This document shows, one piece after another, positions 24,469 to 32,898 of a DNA stretch of 37,575 bases. Made by a program: the position numbers and the translations under genes. The stretch spans positions 1 through 37,575 of the forward strand of contig CAZDZY010000020.1 of the NCBI GenBank assembly GCA_964510055.1. Direction: 5' to 3'. The notes beneath the pieces are model-generated. The model saw only the letters and a program-made list of their open reading frames with translations. It was not told the DNA's origin and did not search any database. This DNA is from DTFZ01 sp964510055 (GTDB taxonomy: Bacteria; Bacillota; Clostridia; Christensenellales; SZUA-584). Each line of letters begins with the position of its first letter. Position 1 is the first letter of the stretch.

Positions 24469-25086
24469 TTATCCCTGTTCGGGCTGCCCCTCCGCTGTTT
24501 TCGCCTCTTCTTTTGTTGAATGGACAGTGCCGGACGGATGCTGCGGCGGAGCGTATATCGAATATAATTTGAGCGGCCTCCGGCCTGAATTGACAAGGTT
24601 ATGCCATTTGCCGGCCGGTATGAAAAGCGCGTCGCCGGCAGATACGGTCTTTTGAAAATCCAGAAAATCTTTTTGTTCGCCCATCACAAGTATACCGCCG
24701 CCTTCTTCAACGCGTATGAACTGGTCGACATTCGGATGGACCTCGAAGCCTATGTCTTCGCCCGGGTTTATGCTCATCAGCGTGAGCTGCATATGCTCCC
24801 CTGTCCATAACGCCGTACGAAAAGCGTTGTTTTGCTTCGCGGCCTCCCCTATGCTGACAACGAACGGCCCCGGCCCGTTATCAATAAGTTTGATCTCAGG
24901 GGAGGAATTATTTACCGGCCTGCCTGCGTAAGGCATATTCATCCGGTTACTATTTTTATATCCATAGCTGCCTTGCGGCGGGGTGTTCGCATATCCGTTA
25001 TTGAACTGCGCAGCATTATTTGTATAACCGTAGTTTCCCTGTGAAGGATTATTAGACGGAGGATTCCTCCTATAAGGATAATACAA
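24469..25086 (-). CDS. Cupin domain protein with Tyr/Asn/Gly-rich N-terminus
   Basis: A 205-aa protein: residues 1-60 are low-complexity repeats rich in Tyr, Asn, Gly and Pro (two QGxYGY units: QGNYGYTNN and QGSYGYKNS), resembling coat or adhesive segments. Residues ~65-180 are a cupin barrel with metal-type ligands in EVHPNVDQFIRVEEGGG and AGDALFIPAGKWHNLVNSG. The tail is polar. Related cupins occur widely in Clostridia without known function; a coat-associated role is possible from the N-terminus but unproven. The start is TTG at 25086 with AAAGGA 9 bases upstream; the ATG just before it is in another frame. It converges on the EFR1 gene. Confidence 0.75.
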   Translation of the reverse strand: MYYPYRRNPPSNNPSQGNYGYTNNAAQFNNGYANTPPQGSYGYKNSNRMNMPYAGRPVNNSSPEIKLIDNGPGPFVVSIGEAAKQNNAFRTALWTGEHMQLTLMSINPGEDIGFEVHPNVDQFIRVEEGGGILVMGEQKDFLDFQKTVSAGDALFIPAGKWHNLVNSGRRPLKLYSIYAPPQHPSGTVHSTKEEAKTAEGQPEQG

Positions 25087-25263
25087 AAAAACATTCCTTT
25101 CTGTTTGTCTTTAGTTCAGCATATGCGTTATAAATAAAAGATGTTATGGCAAAGAATATATTTTAACAAGTATTGTTTTGTTTTGAAAGCAAGTACTTTT
25201 CATATTAGGAGTAATACAGGGCATTATTTCTGATTACTAAACTTGGAGCTATTGATGTCCAAA

Positions 25264-27195
25264 TCAATCCTGCATTCTAATGTTTATAGCCGTATCCCCT
25301 AAAGCGGCCCTTAGGGCATCCTCCTGATCCCGGGAACAGTCTATAGTATCAAGAGCCGGCAGCTGCGCAATAGAGGAGAAATCGGCGTCGATATTTATAA
25401 GATTTATATAACTCAGATTAGTCAGATTAACGAGAGGCGAAAGGTCGGTTATAGGATTATCTGCGATACACAAACCGCGGAGTTCAGAAAAACGTTCGAT
25501 CCCGTTTATACTGGTAAGCTTACAATTATACAGATCCAGAAATGAAAGCTTTTCTAAGCCATAAAGCGTATATAAGCCGCCGACAGAGCTGTCGTGTAAT
25601 GTCAGGTCGGTAAGGTTGGTAAGCGTCCCGAACATTTCTATATTTTCAGCGCTCAGGCCGCCTGCGCGGACCCACTCCAGTTGGGGCAGCATGGTCAGAG
25701 GCGCGTAATCCTGGACGGGCGCGCCCAGCAGTGAAATGAATACGATCGGGCAATCAACGGCGGGAGTAATATCTTCGATGTCAGTATCGGCCAGGTCAAG
25801 GCGGCTCAGATATTTCATTTGAGAAACTGCCGAAATATCGGAGACCGGATTACTTGTTAAATAGAGTTCCGTAATGCCGCCGCATCGGGAAAGCGCCGAC
25901 AGGTCTGTAATCCGATTGCCGGCTAAACCGAGTTTTGTTAAGGGCAGGCCCGCAAGCAGCGACAGATCGCTTATCTGCTGATTATACAATGCCAGTTCCT
26001 TGATATTTTCCATCATGGCAATATCGGCTAAAGTATTGACGCTGCCAATGCTAGTCTCCTGAGCGTTGTTAAGGTAAATATCGGTGCCGCTTATGTGATG
26101 GTCTTTCCAATCGGAATATACCTTGTTGCCGCAGATCAGGATCTTGCTGATTTTACTCAGGTCATGTTCGGTAATGACTTCGCTCTCGCTAAGGCCCAAC
26201 TCCTGACGCGCTGCCTTTTCGATAAGAGGGGAAGCAAATGTGTAAGCCCTATCCTGCGGAATGGTCTCAATAGAAATGGTAGTGCCGGGCGAATCCGAAG
26301 CCTGGCTGACGGCAGGAGTAAATTCAGCTCCTTGCGAAACAACGGCCAACATTAATACAAAACTGCATAAAGCGGCCATTCGGGCATACGCCCTTTTATC
26401 AGAGTACACGTTGCAAAGCCGTTTCCGAAGACGCGATACAGAATCAAACCGGTCGGCAGGATCGAAACGTGTACATTTCGTAATTATCGTTCTGATTTTT
26501 TTATTCTTTATATCTGATATTTGTTTGATATCGAATGAGCCTGTTATGAGGTAAAATATAAGTATACCCATAGAGTACACGTCCGAACGGACGCCGGTCT
26601 GCATATAACCGAATTGTTCCGGAGCCGCCGTTGCTTCAGTGCCCATAAAAACGGTATCTTTTTCCGAATCATCGTGAAAGAACCGGGAGATCCCGAAATC
26701 TATCAGCGTACACTGCCCGTCTTTCGTTATGATTATATTTTGGGGTTTTATATCCCTGTGAATTACCGGCGGATCAAGGGTGTGCAGGTATTCAAGGGCA
26801 TAACATAGTCCGATTGTGATCTCCACGGCTTTTTTATCGGATACAGGCCCGCTGTCTGTTACCAATTGCGCTAAAGATATTCCTTTGACGTATTCGCGTA
26901 TCAGGTAGCCCCTTTTTTCATGATCTATATATGAAACAGCGCGCGATATAGAAGGATGAGACAGTCCGCTTAAAATCCGATACTCAGCCTCAAGGTTTTC
27001 TTTTTGCGGGGCGGAAGCGGTTTTTAGGATATAAAGCTGCTTATTCTTAAGCGACTTTAGCAGATAAGTGGCCTTCCCCTGTGTTTCATAAAGGCAATCG
27101 TATATTTCATAATACTCCGCTATGCTTTTGGGCAGCGGTATCCTTTTTATAATATCCTGATATTCTTTTTGAAATAAATCGATATGTTCCTTCAT
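25264..27195 (-). CDS. Membrane Ser/Thr protein kinase with extracellular leucine-rich repeats
   Basis: A 643-aa kinase-receptor fusion. Residues ~30-265 are a protein kinase: the ATP-binding Lys in YILKTA, catalytic loop VIHRDIKPQN (~143), metal-binding DFG in LIDFGISR (~165) and APEQFGYMQ. The glycine-rich loop is poor (YETQGKATYLL). A basic region and one membrane helix (~271-292) follow, then ~60 linker residues and about nine LRR units (NQQISDLSLLAGLPLTKLGL, LSALSRCGGITELYLTSNP and so on) on the outside. It resembles PknB/PASTA kinases in topology but uses LRRs as sensor. The XRE-type regulator gene ends 7 bp before its ATG, so the two form an operon and are probably functionally linked. 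Confidence 0.88.
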   Translation of the reverse strand: MKEHIDLFQKEYQDIIKRIPLPKSIAEYYEIYDCLYETQGKATYLLKSLKNKQLYILKTASAPQKENLEAEYRILSGLSHPSISRAVSYIDHEKRGYLIREYVKGISLAQLVTDSGPVSDKKAVEITIGLCYALEYLHTLDPPVIHRDIKPQNIIITKDGQCTLIDFGISRFFHDDSEKDTVFMGTEATAAPEQFGYMQTGVRSDVYSMGILIFYLITGSFDIKQISDIKNKKIRTIITKCTRFDPADRFDSVSRLRKRLCNVYSDKRAYARMAALCSFVLMLAVVSQGAEFTPAVSQASDSPGTTISIETIPQDRAYTFASPLIEKAARQELGLSESEVITEHDLSKISKILICGNKVYSDWKDHHISGTDIYLNNAQETSIGSVNTLADIAMMENIKELALYNQQISDLSLLAGLPLTKLGLAGNRITDLSALSRCGGITELYLTSNPVSDISAVSQMKYLSRLDLADTDIEDITPAVDCPIVFISLLGAPVQDYAPLTMLPQLEWVRAGGLSAENIEMFGTLTNLTDLTLHDSSVGGLYTLYGLEKLSFLDLYNCKLTSINGIERFSELRGLCIADNPITDLSPLVNLTNLSYINLINIDADFSSIAQLPALDTIDCSRDQEDALRAALGDTAINIRMQD

Positions 27196-27202
27196 AAAAG
27201 GC

Positions 27203-27707
27203 TCATTTGCTAAGCATTTGTTCGCCGATGCTCTCCAGGAGCATCTCGGTGTCGATCAGGCTTAAACCGTGATGGATGCAATACACTATAGCGGCGTCCC
27301 TTCTGTTTTTTAGATAGAGCTCGCCGCGCTGGGNNNNNNNNNNNNNNNNNNNNNNNNNNNNNNNNNNNNNNNNNNNNNNNNNNNNNTAAAAGCCGCTGTG
27401 TTTCAGTAAGTGAAAGTTTCATAGCAAGCACAATACGGAGCAGGGTATCGCGTTTGGGGTTGCGCTGCCCGGAGAATATTTGATAGCCGGAGGAACGCTC
27501 CAGATTGGCCGCTTCGATAACTTCCTGTTTATGCAGCTTATATTGTGCCATCAATTGAGCCAGATATTCGGATGTGCTGATATTGGAAAGGCTTTCCGCT
27601 GTCTGTCCATAAAAGCTCTCTATAGATCGGGTGTCTTTAAGCAGCCGAAGGAGTTCCTCGGTGGAAACTGCATTCTGCTTATCCTTTTTCTCATCTTTGT
27701 TATCCAT
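27203..27707 (-). CDS. XRE-type HTH regulator, interrupted by an assembly gap
   Basis: The N-terminal part (MDNKDEKKDKQNAVSTEELL onward) contains an HTH of the lambda-repressor kind (YKLHKQEVIEAANLERSSGY, then QIFSGQRNPKRDTLLRI). Fifty-three N follow. After the gap the correct frame reads QRGELYLKNRRDAAIVYCIH and ends ESIGEQMLSK with TGA at 27205-27203, matching the C-terminus of clostridial regulators of this type (KRDxxIxxxLxxGLS..ExxxLL). The two sides are out of frame by the number of N shown, so the true gap length is not 53. Read through the N, the frame would run to 27210 with an unrelated tail; that is an artefact. No Shine-Dalgarno is seen, and the start lies close to the promoter. 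Confidence 0.75.
27334..27386. other. Assembly gap (53 N)
   Basis: A run of unknown bases inside the XRE regulator gene. The reading frames on either side agree only if the real length differs by one or two modulo three from the number of N. Confidence 0.99.
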
Positions 27708-27715
27708 TCAATAAC

Positions 27716-27745
27716 GATTATAATCATGCGTACAAGACAAGGCAA
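27716..27745 (-). promoter_or_regulatory. Promoter of the XRE–kinase operon with overlapping palindrome
   Basis: The minus strand reads TTGCCT (27745-27740), a 17-bp spacer and TATAAT (27722-27717). The -10 lies within the palindrome GATTATAATC (27716-27725). The expected transcription start is 0-5 bases before ATG 27707, so the mRNA would be leaderless or nearly so. Confidence 0.6.
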
Positions 27746-27758
27746 TAAAAAACTATGG

Positions 27759-27805
27759 AAAGTATGCAAAATGTGAACCAAATCGCCCCATTAATATGAA
27801 ATAAT
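27759..27805. repeat. 47-bp direct repeat, copy 1, upstream of the XRE–kinase operon
   Basis: Matches 27865-27911 at 42 of 47 positions (AAAGTATGCAAA, then AACCAAATC and CCATTAATATGAAATAAT), with a 106-bp period. It lies between the divergent XRE operon and the WG-repeat gene, just upstream of the -35. Confidence 0.9.
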
Positions 27806-27864
27806 ATTATTTTATTGTCAACTATTATTCTAATATGGACAAGACATTTCAATAAAGAATTTTA

Positions 27865-27911
27865 AAAGTATGCAAACTGCAAACCAAATCACTCCATTAA
27901 TATGAAATAAT
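27865..27911. repeat. 47-bp direct repeat, copy 2
   Basis: Second copy of the repeat at 27759-27805 in the same orientation. The region 27806-27864 between them and the stretch to 28000 are AT-rich and hold no gene. A TTGACT (27915) follows, but without a good -10 for the WG gene. Confidence 0.9.
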
Positions 27912-28015
27912 TTATTGACTAAGATTTTATATGTTTATGAAATCACTTATTAAAAGTGTATCGGATAATGATAGGAATATCGATTGCTTCGTTATCCTGA
28001 TCGGAGGTTGTGCAC

Positions 28016-29362
28016 ATGAAAAAACAATCAATGGCGCTGTTATTGGGGGTATCTATTTTTCTTTTGACCGGCTGCGGAGGGCCCGGAAACTATGTCGCTC
28101 CGTCAGTGGAAGCCATACTCGACGAGGGCACGACAGACTGGCTTACGGAAGATGAAATTATTACCGACAGCGGAACCGAGGGTTACATTACCGTAAAAGC
28201 GGCAGCGGACGAACCTGTGGCGGGAGCGCAGGATATCTATTACTGGGGATATATCAACACAAAAGGCGAATGGGTAATAGCGCCGCAGTATACCGAGGTC
28301 TTTCCGTTCGTAGACAATGTAGCCACGGTGAAGACGGAATCGGGCGAATGGCAGCTTATAAACAAGGACAACGAGGTCATCGCCAAATTTGAAAAAGACA
28401 TCCAGGTTATCCAGCCTCTTCACCCGAGGATCTATCCGCTGCCCGAAAAAACCACAGGGAGCGGCTCCACCATAATAGACGGCATGATCGTGATCGGCAG
28501 AGATGTAAACGGCGATACTATAATAGGAAGCGACGACCTCTACGGGTACGCCGATACGACCGGTAAAATCGTGATCGAGCCCCAATACGCGGGGGCAAAC
28601 GCTTTCGGAGACGGGCTCGCGGCGGTGTACTTCGATTCGAGTGCAAAGAATACGTGGGGTTACATCGACAAAACAGGATCGATCGTCATCGAGCCGAAAT
28701 TAACCTATGCAGGCGTTTTTTCGGAAGGCCTTGCCCGCGCGCAGATCTTAGACGAAAACAACCAAATAACGGGATTGATCGACAAACAGGGGAATTTTGT
28801 TCTTACCGCAGATAGTTATATATATCCTAACGGCGACTTTAAAGACGGGACGGCTCCGGCAAGGCTCAGGCATGAATTCGGGATCATAGACAAGAGCGGA
28901 AATGTAGTAGCGACCGTGCCCGGCTCAAAGGACCAACACCTTGCTACAAACTATTCGCCTATCGGCGCGGATTCTTTCCAGGAAGGTCTGTACCCTGTTT
29001 TTGACATATCCCTGCCCAATACCGAAGACGGTTTCTGGCCTCAGGGTTTTATCGACACTGCGGGCAATTTCGCGGTGCCTGCCCAGACCGAATGGAAGGT
29101 CAGCCAGGGATTTTCGGACGGGATGTGCTGCGTATTCAAAGGTGACGGATATTTTTCAATGGACAAGACGTTTGGCTATATCGACAAGACCGGCAACATC
29201 GTGATACCCATTAAGTATTACAAAGCCAATATGTTCAACTTCGGTTATGCGGCGGTGGCCACCGGGGACATGGCACAGCAGCATTTCACGATAATCGACA
29301 AGACAGGCAAAACGGTGGCCGAACTCAAAAACGTGACAAACGCGCTGCCTTTCACAAAGTAG
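28016..29362 (+). CDS. WG-repeat lipoprotein
   Basis: A 448-aa surface lipoprotein: signal ending in FLLTGC (Cys20), then a short acidic region and six to eight WG-type beta repeats of the form (W/Y)GYI(D/N)xxGxxVIxPQY...FxxGxAxV, e.g. YYWGYINTKGEWVIAPQY, YGYADTTGKIVIEPQY, TWGYIDKTGSIVIEPKL and FGYIDKTGNIVIPIKY. WG-repeat proteins are thought to form propeller-like binding surfaces; the ligand is unknown. The ribosome site GGAGG lies 10 bases before ATG 28016, better than the GTG six bases upstream. It is divergent from the XRE regulator–LRR kinase operon, separated by the two 47-bp repeats, so the regulator may control it too (inference). A terminator follows at 29388. Confidence 0.85.
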   Translation: MKKQSMALLLGVSIFLLTGCGGPGNYVAPSVEAILDEGTTDWLTEDEIITDSGTEGYITVKAAADEPVAGAQDIYYWGYINTKGEWVIAPQYTEVFPFVDNVATVKTESGEWQLINKDNEVIAKFEKDIQVIQPLHPRIYPLPEKTTGSGSTIIDGMIVIGRDVNGDTIIGSDDLYGYADTTGKIVIEPQYAGANAFGDGLAAVYFDSSAKNTWGYIDKTGSIVIEPKLTYAGVFSEGLARAQILDENNQITGLIDKQGNFVLTADSYIYPNGDFKDGTAPARLRHEFGIIDKSGNVVATVPGSKDQHLATNYSPIGADSFQEGLYPVFDISLPNTEDGFWPQGFIDTAGNFAVPAQTEWKVSQGFSDGMCCVFKGDGYFSMDKTFGYIDKTGNIVIPIKYYKANMFNFGYAAVATGDMAQQHFTIIDKTGKTVAELKNVTNALPFTK

Positions 29363-29387
29363 TACAGGCGGTATAATCGAGCAGGCG

Positions 29388-29424
29388 AAAGGGAAGAACG
29401 GGGGATTTCCGTTTTTCCCTTTTG
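29388..29424 (+). terminator. Terminator after the WG-repeat gene
   Basis: Hairpin with arms AAAGGGAAGAACGG and CCGTTTTTCCCTTT (one mismatched position), followed by TG and then non-T bases. The T-rich right arm itself provides most of the U-tract. It starts 25 bp after the stop. Confidence 0.7.
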
Positions 29425-29483
29425 TACTGCGACGACTCTTCGCCATGTTGACGGTATATTTACAGCTGTTTTTTATTACGTTA

Positions 29484-29527
29484 AAGAAACTAAAAACAAG
29501 CCCGGAAGGCAGGCTGCTTTTTGCTTT
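29484..29527 (+). repeat. 44-bp AGCC/GGCT repeat, copy 1
   Basis: About 80% identical by eye to 37253-37296. Both carry a short AGCC...GGCT hairpin followed by a T-rich run, and both lie upstream of a tRNA 3'-end fragment. Possibly a weak terminator at an island end. Confidence 0.45.
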
Positions 29528-29551
29528 GATATATCATTTATCGGCTAATAT

Positions 29552-29809
29552 GACTTTAACGTTTTTACCTTGAAAAGCTACGATTGCGTATACGGGCTTG
29601 CCGCGATAGTGTATACGCAAAATTTGAGCACTGCCCATACATGCGCTCTTAAGATAGAGGCGGGCAACGTAGCGATAAACAACGTTGACGCCGGCGTTAT
29701 AAACGCCCCGTACGGCGGATGGAAAGAATCGGGTTTCGGCCACGAGCACGGCCCCGAAGGGCTGCGCGAATATTACCATGTGAAGCATGTCCGCTTAAGG
29801 GTACTTTAA
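29552..29809 (+). pseudogene. 3' remnant of an aldehyde dehydrogenase gene
   Basis: About 85 codons remain of a ~480-codon gene. The sequence matches the ALDH C-terminus: VYGLAAIVYTQNLSTAHTCA, the ...IEAGNVAINN segment, APYGGWKESGFGHEHGPEGL and REYYHVKHVRLRVL. The catalytic Cys and Glu and the whole NAD domain are missing. A stop codon lies just upstream in frame (29546). It could be re-annotated as a short ORF from TTG 29570, but that would not be an enzyme. The 5' part was lost by deletion or replacement next to the tRNA-like junction 60 bp downstream. Confidence 0.85.
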
Positions 29810-29870
29810 GAGGGTATCGGAGACTTTTCAGCCGTAAACAATCCCGGAATCGCAGGCTTACCGTGGTTTA

Positions 29871-29904
29871 TGGCGCACCTGGCGCAAATTGAACGCGGGA
29901 GGCG
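29871..29904 (-). other. Degenerate tRNA 3'-end fragment (attachment-site relic, copy 0)
   Basis: On the minus strand it reads as T-arm and acceptor: CCGCG-TTCAATT-TGCGC, acceptor strand CAGGTGC, discriminator G and CCA at 29873-29871. It is clearly related to the fragments at 34647 and 37367, but the T-stem has mismatches. No 5' half of a tRNA is present. It lies between the ALDH remnant and the stop of the 990-aa gene. Confidence 0.7.
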
Positions 29905-29923
29905 TGCTTGTAGTTGATAACGT

Positions 29924-32896
29924 TTACTCACTAACGTTTAATAGTTCCAGAATGCGCTGAGAGGCTTCCAGTTGTTTTATGATATGAACATCCAATTTTT
30001 CACGGTTAAAGTTGAGCAGCAAGTATATTAAATCCTGTGCGTTACCGATATTATGAAGTCTGATCTCGGATATTCCGTGTTTATCCAGAATCCTTTTCCG
30101 TGCGTTAAAATTATCTTCAATAAATACTTCCAAAGCCATTTTGTAATTGGCGTTTATGACATTACTGCTCCGTTCATATAAAGCGTTTATTTTTAGAAAG
30201 TTATTTATAATATAATCGTTAATTATACTGGAAGTATTAAACTCGGTATTGAAATCCTGTTCGTTCGATTCAGGTATCTCGGCGTCGGCACTGCACGTAA
30301 CCCCTAAGGCTAAGAGCCATTTGATAAGGCAATAGTTATGTTGTATCGAAATAATGGGGCTATTAAATGATTTGAGGCACGCTTTTTCCTGAAGCATGTA
30401 ATACTCGTTGAGCTTGTAATAATACATCTCGGCTGCGTGAGGGATCTGTATAGCATCGCCGCATTTTTGAATCACATTTATCGCTAGCTTGCAGTCATAA
30501 TCGTTTAGGTATTGTTTTAAGCCTAAGTCAATAAAATAGTTTATGAGCTTTTCATCTATTTCAAAGGTGTCGTGCAGAATATATCTCCCCAGGATTTCCC
30601 ATGAAGGTTTATAAGCAGAACGGAAAATCAAAGAAATAAATTGCGGAACGTATTTTACCCTGTCCCAATCGGCCTTGACATACTTTGTGATGATCAACAT
30701 TGCTAAGTCAGGTTCAATGTCTAAAAGGCCCTGGATAATGGACGGGAAATCCTCAATTGTTTTTGGCTCCTCGTTTATGAGTATATCTATATAACTTCTC
30801 AACTTCGATAAAAGTCCGGGTTTTTTAAAACGAGCCGCAACAGCATTATAATATTCTTCAACTATAAGCTTTTCATTGTTTATGTTGTGATACAATAAGA
30901 TTATAAAAAATAAATTGGAATAGATATCCTGATCGGTAATACTTTCATTATCTGCTGCTGCCTTTATCATTTTTATCACTGTATCTATACTGTTTTCAAG
31001 ATAGGCGGAGGTCATATCCTTGTATGGATTTGGACAGATTGCGAAATGACAGAAAAAGCCACACACCAACTCCGGGGAAAAGTGGTTGTTTTGCAGCAAA
31101 CTGAACAGGTCGATCAACCTGATGTCATTAGCGTTAAGATACTTAGAAAAAATACAGAGTGTAATCAGTTGATAAGTTGGGTTTGAATTTTCCTCAAATT
31201 CATCGACCGATCGGCATAAGATCAGTAGAACCGCAGAAAACATCTGAAAGAGAGGATAACTGCAATATTCGCTTGCGATATTCGACAGGAATATCTGCTC
31301 TTCATCTTCGGTTGAAATTTTTTCTTCTCTGGCCAGTTTGTCTGTAACTCTTTTAAACAGCTCGGTCAATTCTATCAGCATCATGTCTTGCGGGTTTTTA
31401 TTCAGTTCTAAAGTACGGCCTATATCTTTAATCAAAACACTCAGCTGTACGATCACATTGGAAAAGCTGAATTGCTTCTGATCCAAATTAAAAAAGCATC
31501 TTCTGTCTTCTACTAAAAGCCCAAGAAGGCAGCTTTCAAACAGCCTGTAGATTGATTTATAAAAATCGAGGGGTTCGGAATTTTCATTCGCGACCAGATC
31601 GGTATAATACTGGATTTTATCTTCTTCGTTCATAGATAGTATGCCGAAGTAATTCGGCACGGCAAGAGCGGTCCTCTCTTTACTGGACTTACTATTTTCC
31701 ATACACAACCTGGTATATTGCCGATGCAATTGCCAGCTTTGTTCTTCATCTTCGGCGATTACAGGCGACAGCTTCAATATTATTATCATAGCACGTTCTA
31801 ATATGGGGCTGTTGATATAATAAGGCAAAAGCCCAGGATGTATGGATAAATGGTGCAAGGCTTTCTGTAATATTTCAGCATGATAAAAATAGCATTGATA
31901 CCTGTCAAGGAATTGTATGACCTCTAGGGCAAACGCGCAATATTCATCATGCTTTGCATCCAGGTTTTCCAATTCGATCTCGCGAAGCAGCCTTACACCT
32001 ATATACAACGAGTTTTCGATGTCTATATCCTTTTCAGTGGCGATGAGCTTGATCAGAGTCCATTGATATATCGTGTTCTGATCGGGTATCTGATTAAAAA
32101 AGTTGTTTTCTATGCACAACAAAATATCCTTTTTAAACTTAAATCTCAGTACCCCGTCATTGTTTCTATCATCCATCCAAAAATTCAGTACCTCAACGAG
32201 TTTATAGACGAACTCATCTAATTTTGATTTTGATCTGATACCCAGCTTATTAGACACTCTTTGTTCTATATGTCTAAGAGAAGAACTTTTCATTACATGC
32301 AATAATGATTTCATTTCTTCTCTACTTAGATATACGTCGAAGGTGTTCATAAAGTAGGCGATGTAATATATGCAGTTGATTACATCGCAATCGTAGTAAT
32401 TTCTGCTCGAGAAGGTATCCAGCCTTTTTGCTATATCTAAAAATTCTTCTTCTTCTTTTTCGCTTTCATATTTTGGATCATAGTATTTTGGATCAAGTAT
32501 AATATCAACGCCAAACCGTTTCAGAGTACTAGTGCTGATCTCCAGGTTATACTTTTTTTTCTTGCGCTGGTCCTCCAATAGTTTCATTTTTTCTTTAAAA
32601 CTTAGGTTTACCAAATCGAGTTTTATCACCCTGCTGAAGTCGGTGTTTATATTTACCGAAAAACGCGCTTCGAAGATAAGATTTATTTGATCAACTTGAC
32701 TTACGTTGTTTAAATAAAATACTACTGCTGATTTAACCACCGGCCCGAATCTATCGAGTCGTTGAAAGACGTTAACTTGATTTTTCAGCAGAAGGCAGTT
32801 GTCTATACCTATAAACGTCCAAAGTTCGTTCAGTTTATTTTCCAGTTCCTGCCCTTTATATTTATTTTCTAATTCGGCAAACTCTTTATGGAGCAT
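29924..32896 (-). CDS. Large helical protein of unknown function (second gene of a two-gene cassette)
   Basis: A 990-aa protein that I do not recognise. It is almost entirely helical by appearance, with many Leu/Ile/Asn/Glu/Tyr residues. There is no signal peptide, no membrane segment, no P-loop, no HD or nuclease motif and no zinc-finger pattern that I can see. The helix-rich, repeat-like body could be a HEAT/TPR-type solenoid. A Lys-rich patch (EDQRKKKKYN, ~110) and an acidic patch (EKEEEEFLD, ~145) occur near the N-terminus. The start ATG 32896 lies 2 bp after the stop of the 194-aa gene, without its own good ribosome site, so translation is coupled. Composition is much more AT-rich than the surrounding genes. 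Its 3' end is 19 bp from a tRNA-fragment junction. Confidence 0.6.
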   Translation of the reverse strand: MLHKEFAELENKYKGQELENKLNELWTFIGIDNCLLLKNQVNVFQRLDRFGPVVKSAVVFYLNNVSQVDQINLIFEARFSVNINTDFSRVIKLDLVNLSFKEKMKLLEDQRKKKKYNLEISTSTLKRFGVDIILDPKYYDPKYESEKEEEEFLDIAKRLDTFSSRNYYDCDVINCIYYIAYFMNTFDVYLSREEMKSLLHVMKSSSLRHIEQRVSNKLGIRSKSKLDEFVYKLVEVLNFWMDDRNNDGVLRFKFKKDILLCIENNFFNQIPDQNTIYQWTLIKLIATEKDIDIENSLYIGVRLLREIELENLDAKHDEYCAFALEVIQFLDRYQCYFYHAEILQKALHHLSIHPGLLPYYINSPILERAMIIILKLSPVIAEDEEQSWQLHRQYTRLCMENSKSSKERTALAVPNYFGILSMNEEDKIQYYTDLVANENSEPLDFYKSIYRLFESCLLGLLVEDRRCFFNLDQKQFSFSNVIVQLSVLIKDIGRTLELNKNPQDMMLIELTELFKRVTDKLAREEKISTEDEEQIFLSNIASEYCSYPLFQMFSAVLLILCRSVDEFEENSNPTYQLITLCIFSKYLNANDIRLIDLFSLLQNNHFSPELVCGFFCHFAICPNPYKDMTSAYLENSIDTVIKMIKAAADNESITDQDIYSNLFFIILLYHNINNEKLIVEEYYNAVAARFKKPGLLSKLRSYIDILINEEPKTIEDFPSIIQGLLDIEPDLAMLIITKYVKADWDRVKYVPQFISLIFRSAYKPSWEILGRYILHDTFEIDEKLINYFIDLGLKQYLNDYDCKLAINVIQKCGDAIQIPHAAEMYYYKLNEYYMLQEKACLKSFNSPIISIQHNYCLIKWLLALGVTCSADAEIPESNEQDFNTEFNTSSIINDYIINNFLKINALYERSSNVINANYKMALEVFIEDNFNARKRILDKHGISEIRLHNIGNAQDLIYLLLNFNREKLDVHIIKQLEASQRILELLNVSE

Positions 32897-32898
32897 AT

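Noticed and set aside
27210..27333. C-terminal tail of the XRE protein in the frame read through the N run
   Set aside because: Another frame gives the expected family C-terminus and a stop at 27205-27203; the frame through the N is an artefact of gap length.
29570..29809. Functional short protein from the ALDH remnant
   Set aside because: It lacks all catalytic residues and has no ribosome site at the TTG; treated as a pseudogene.
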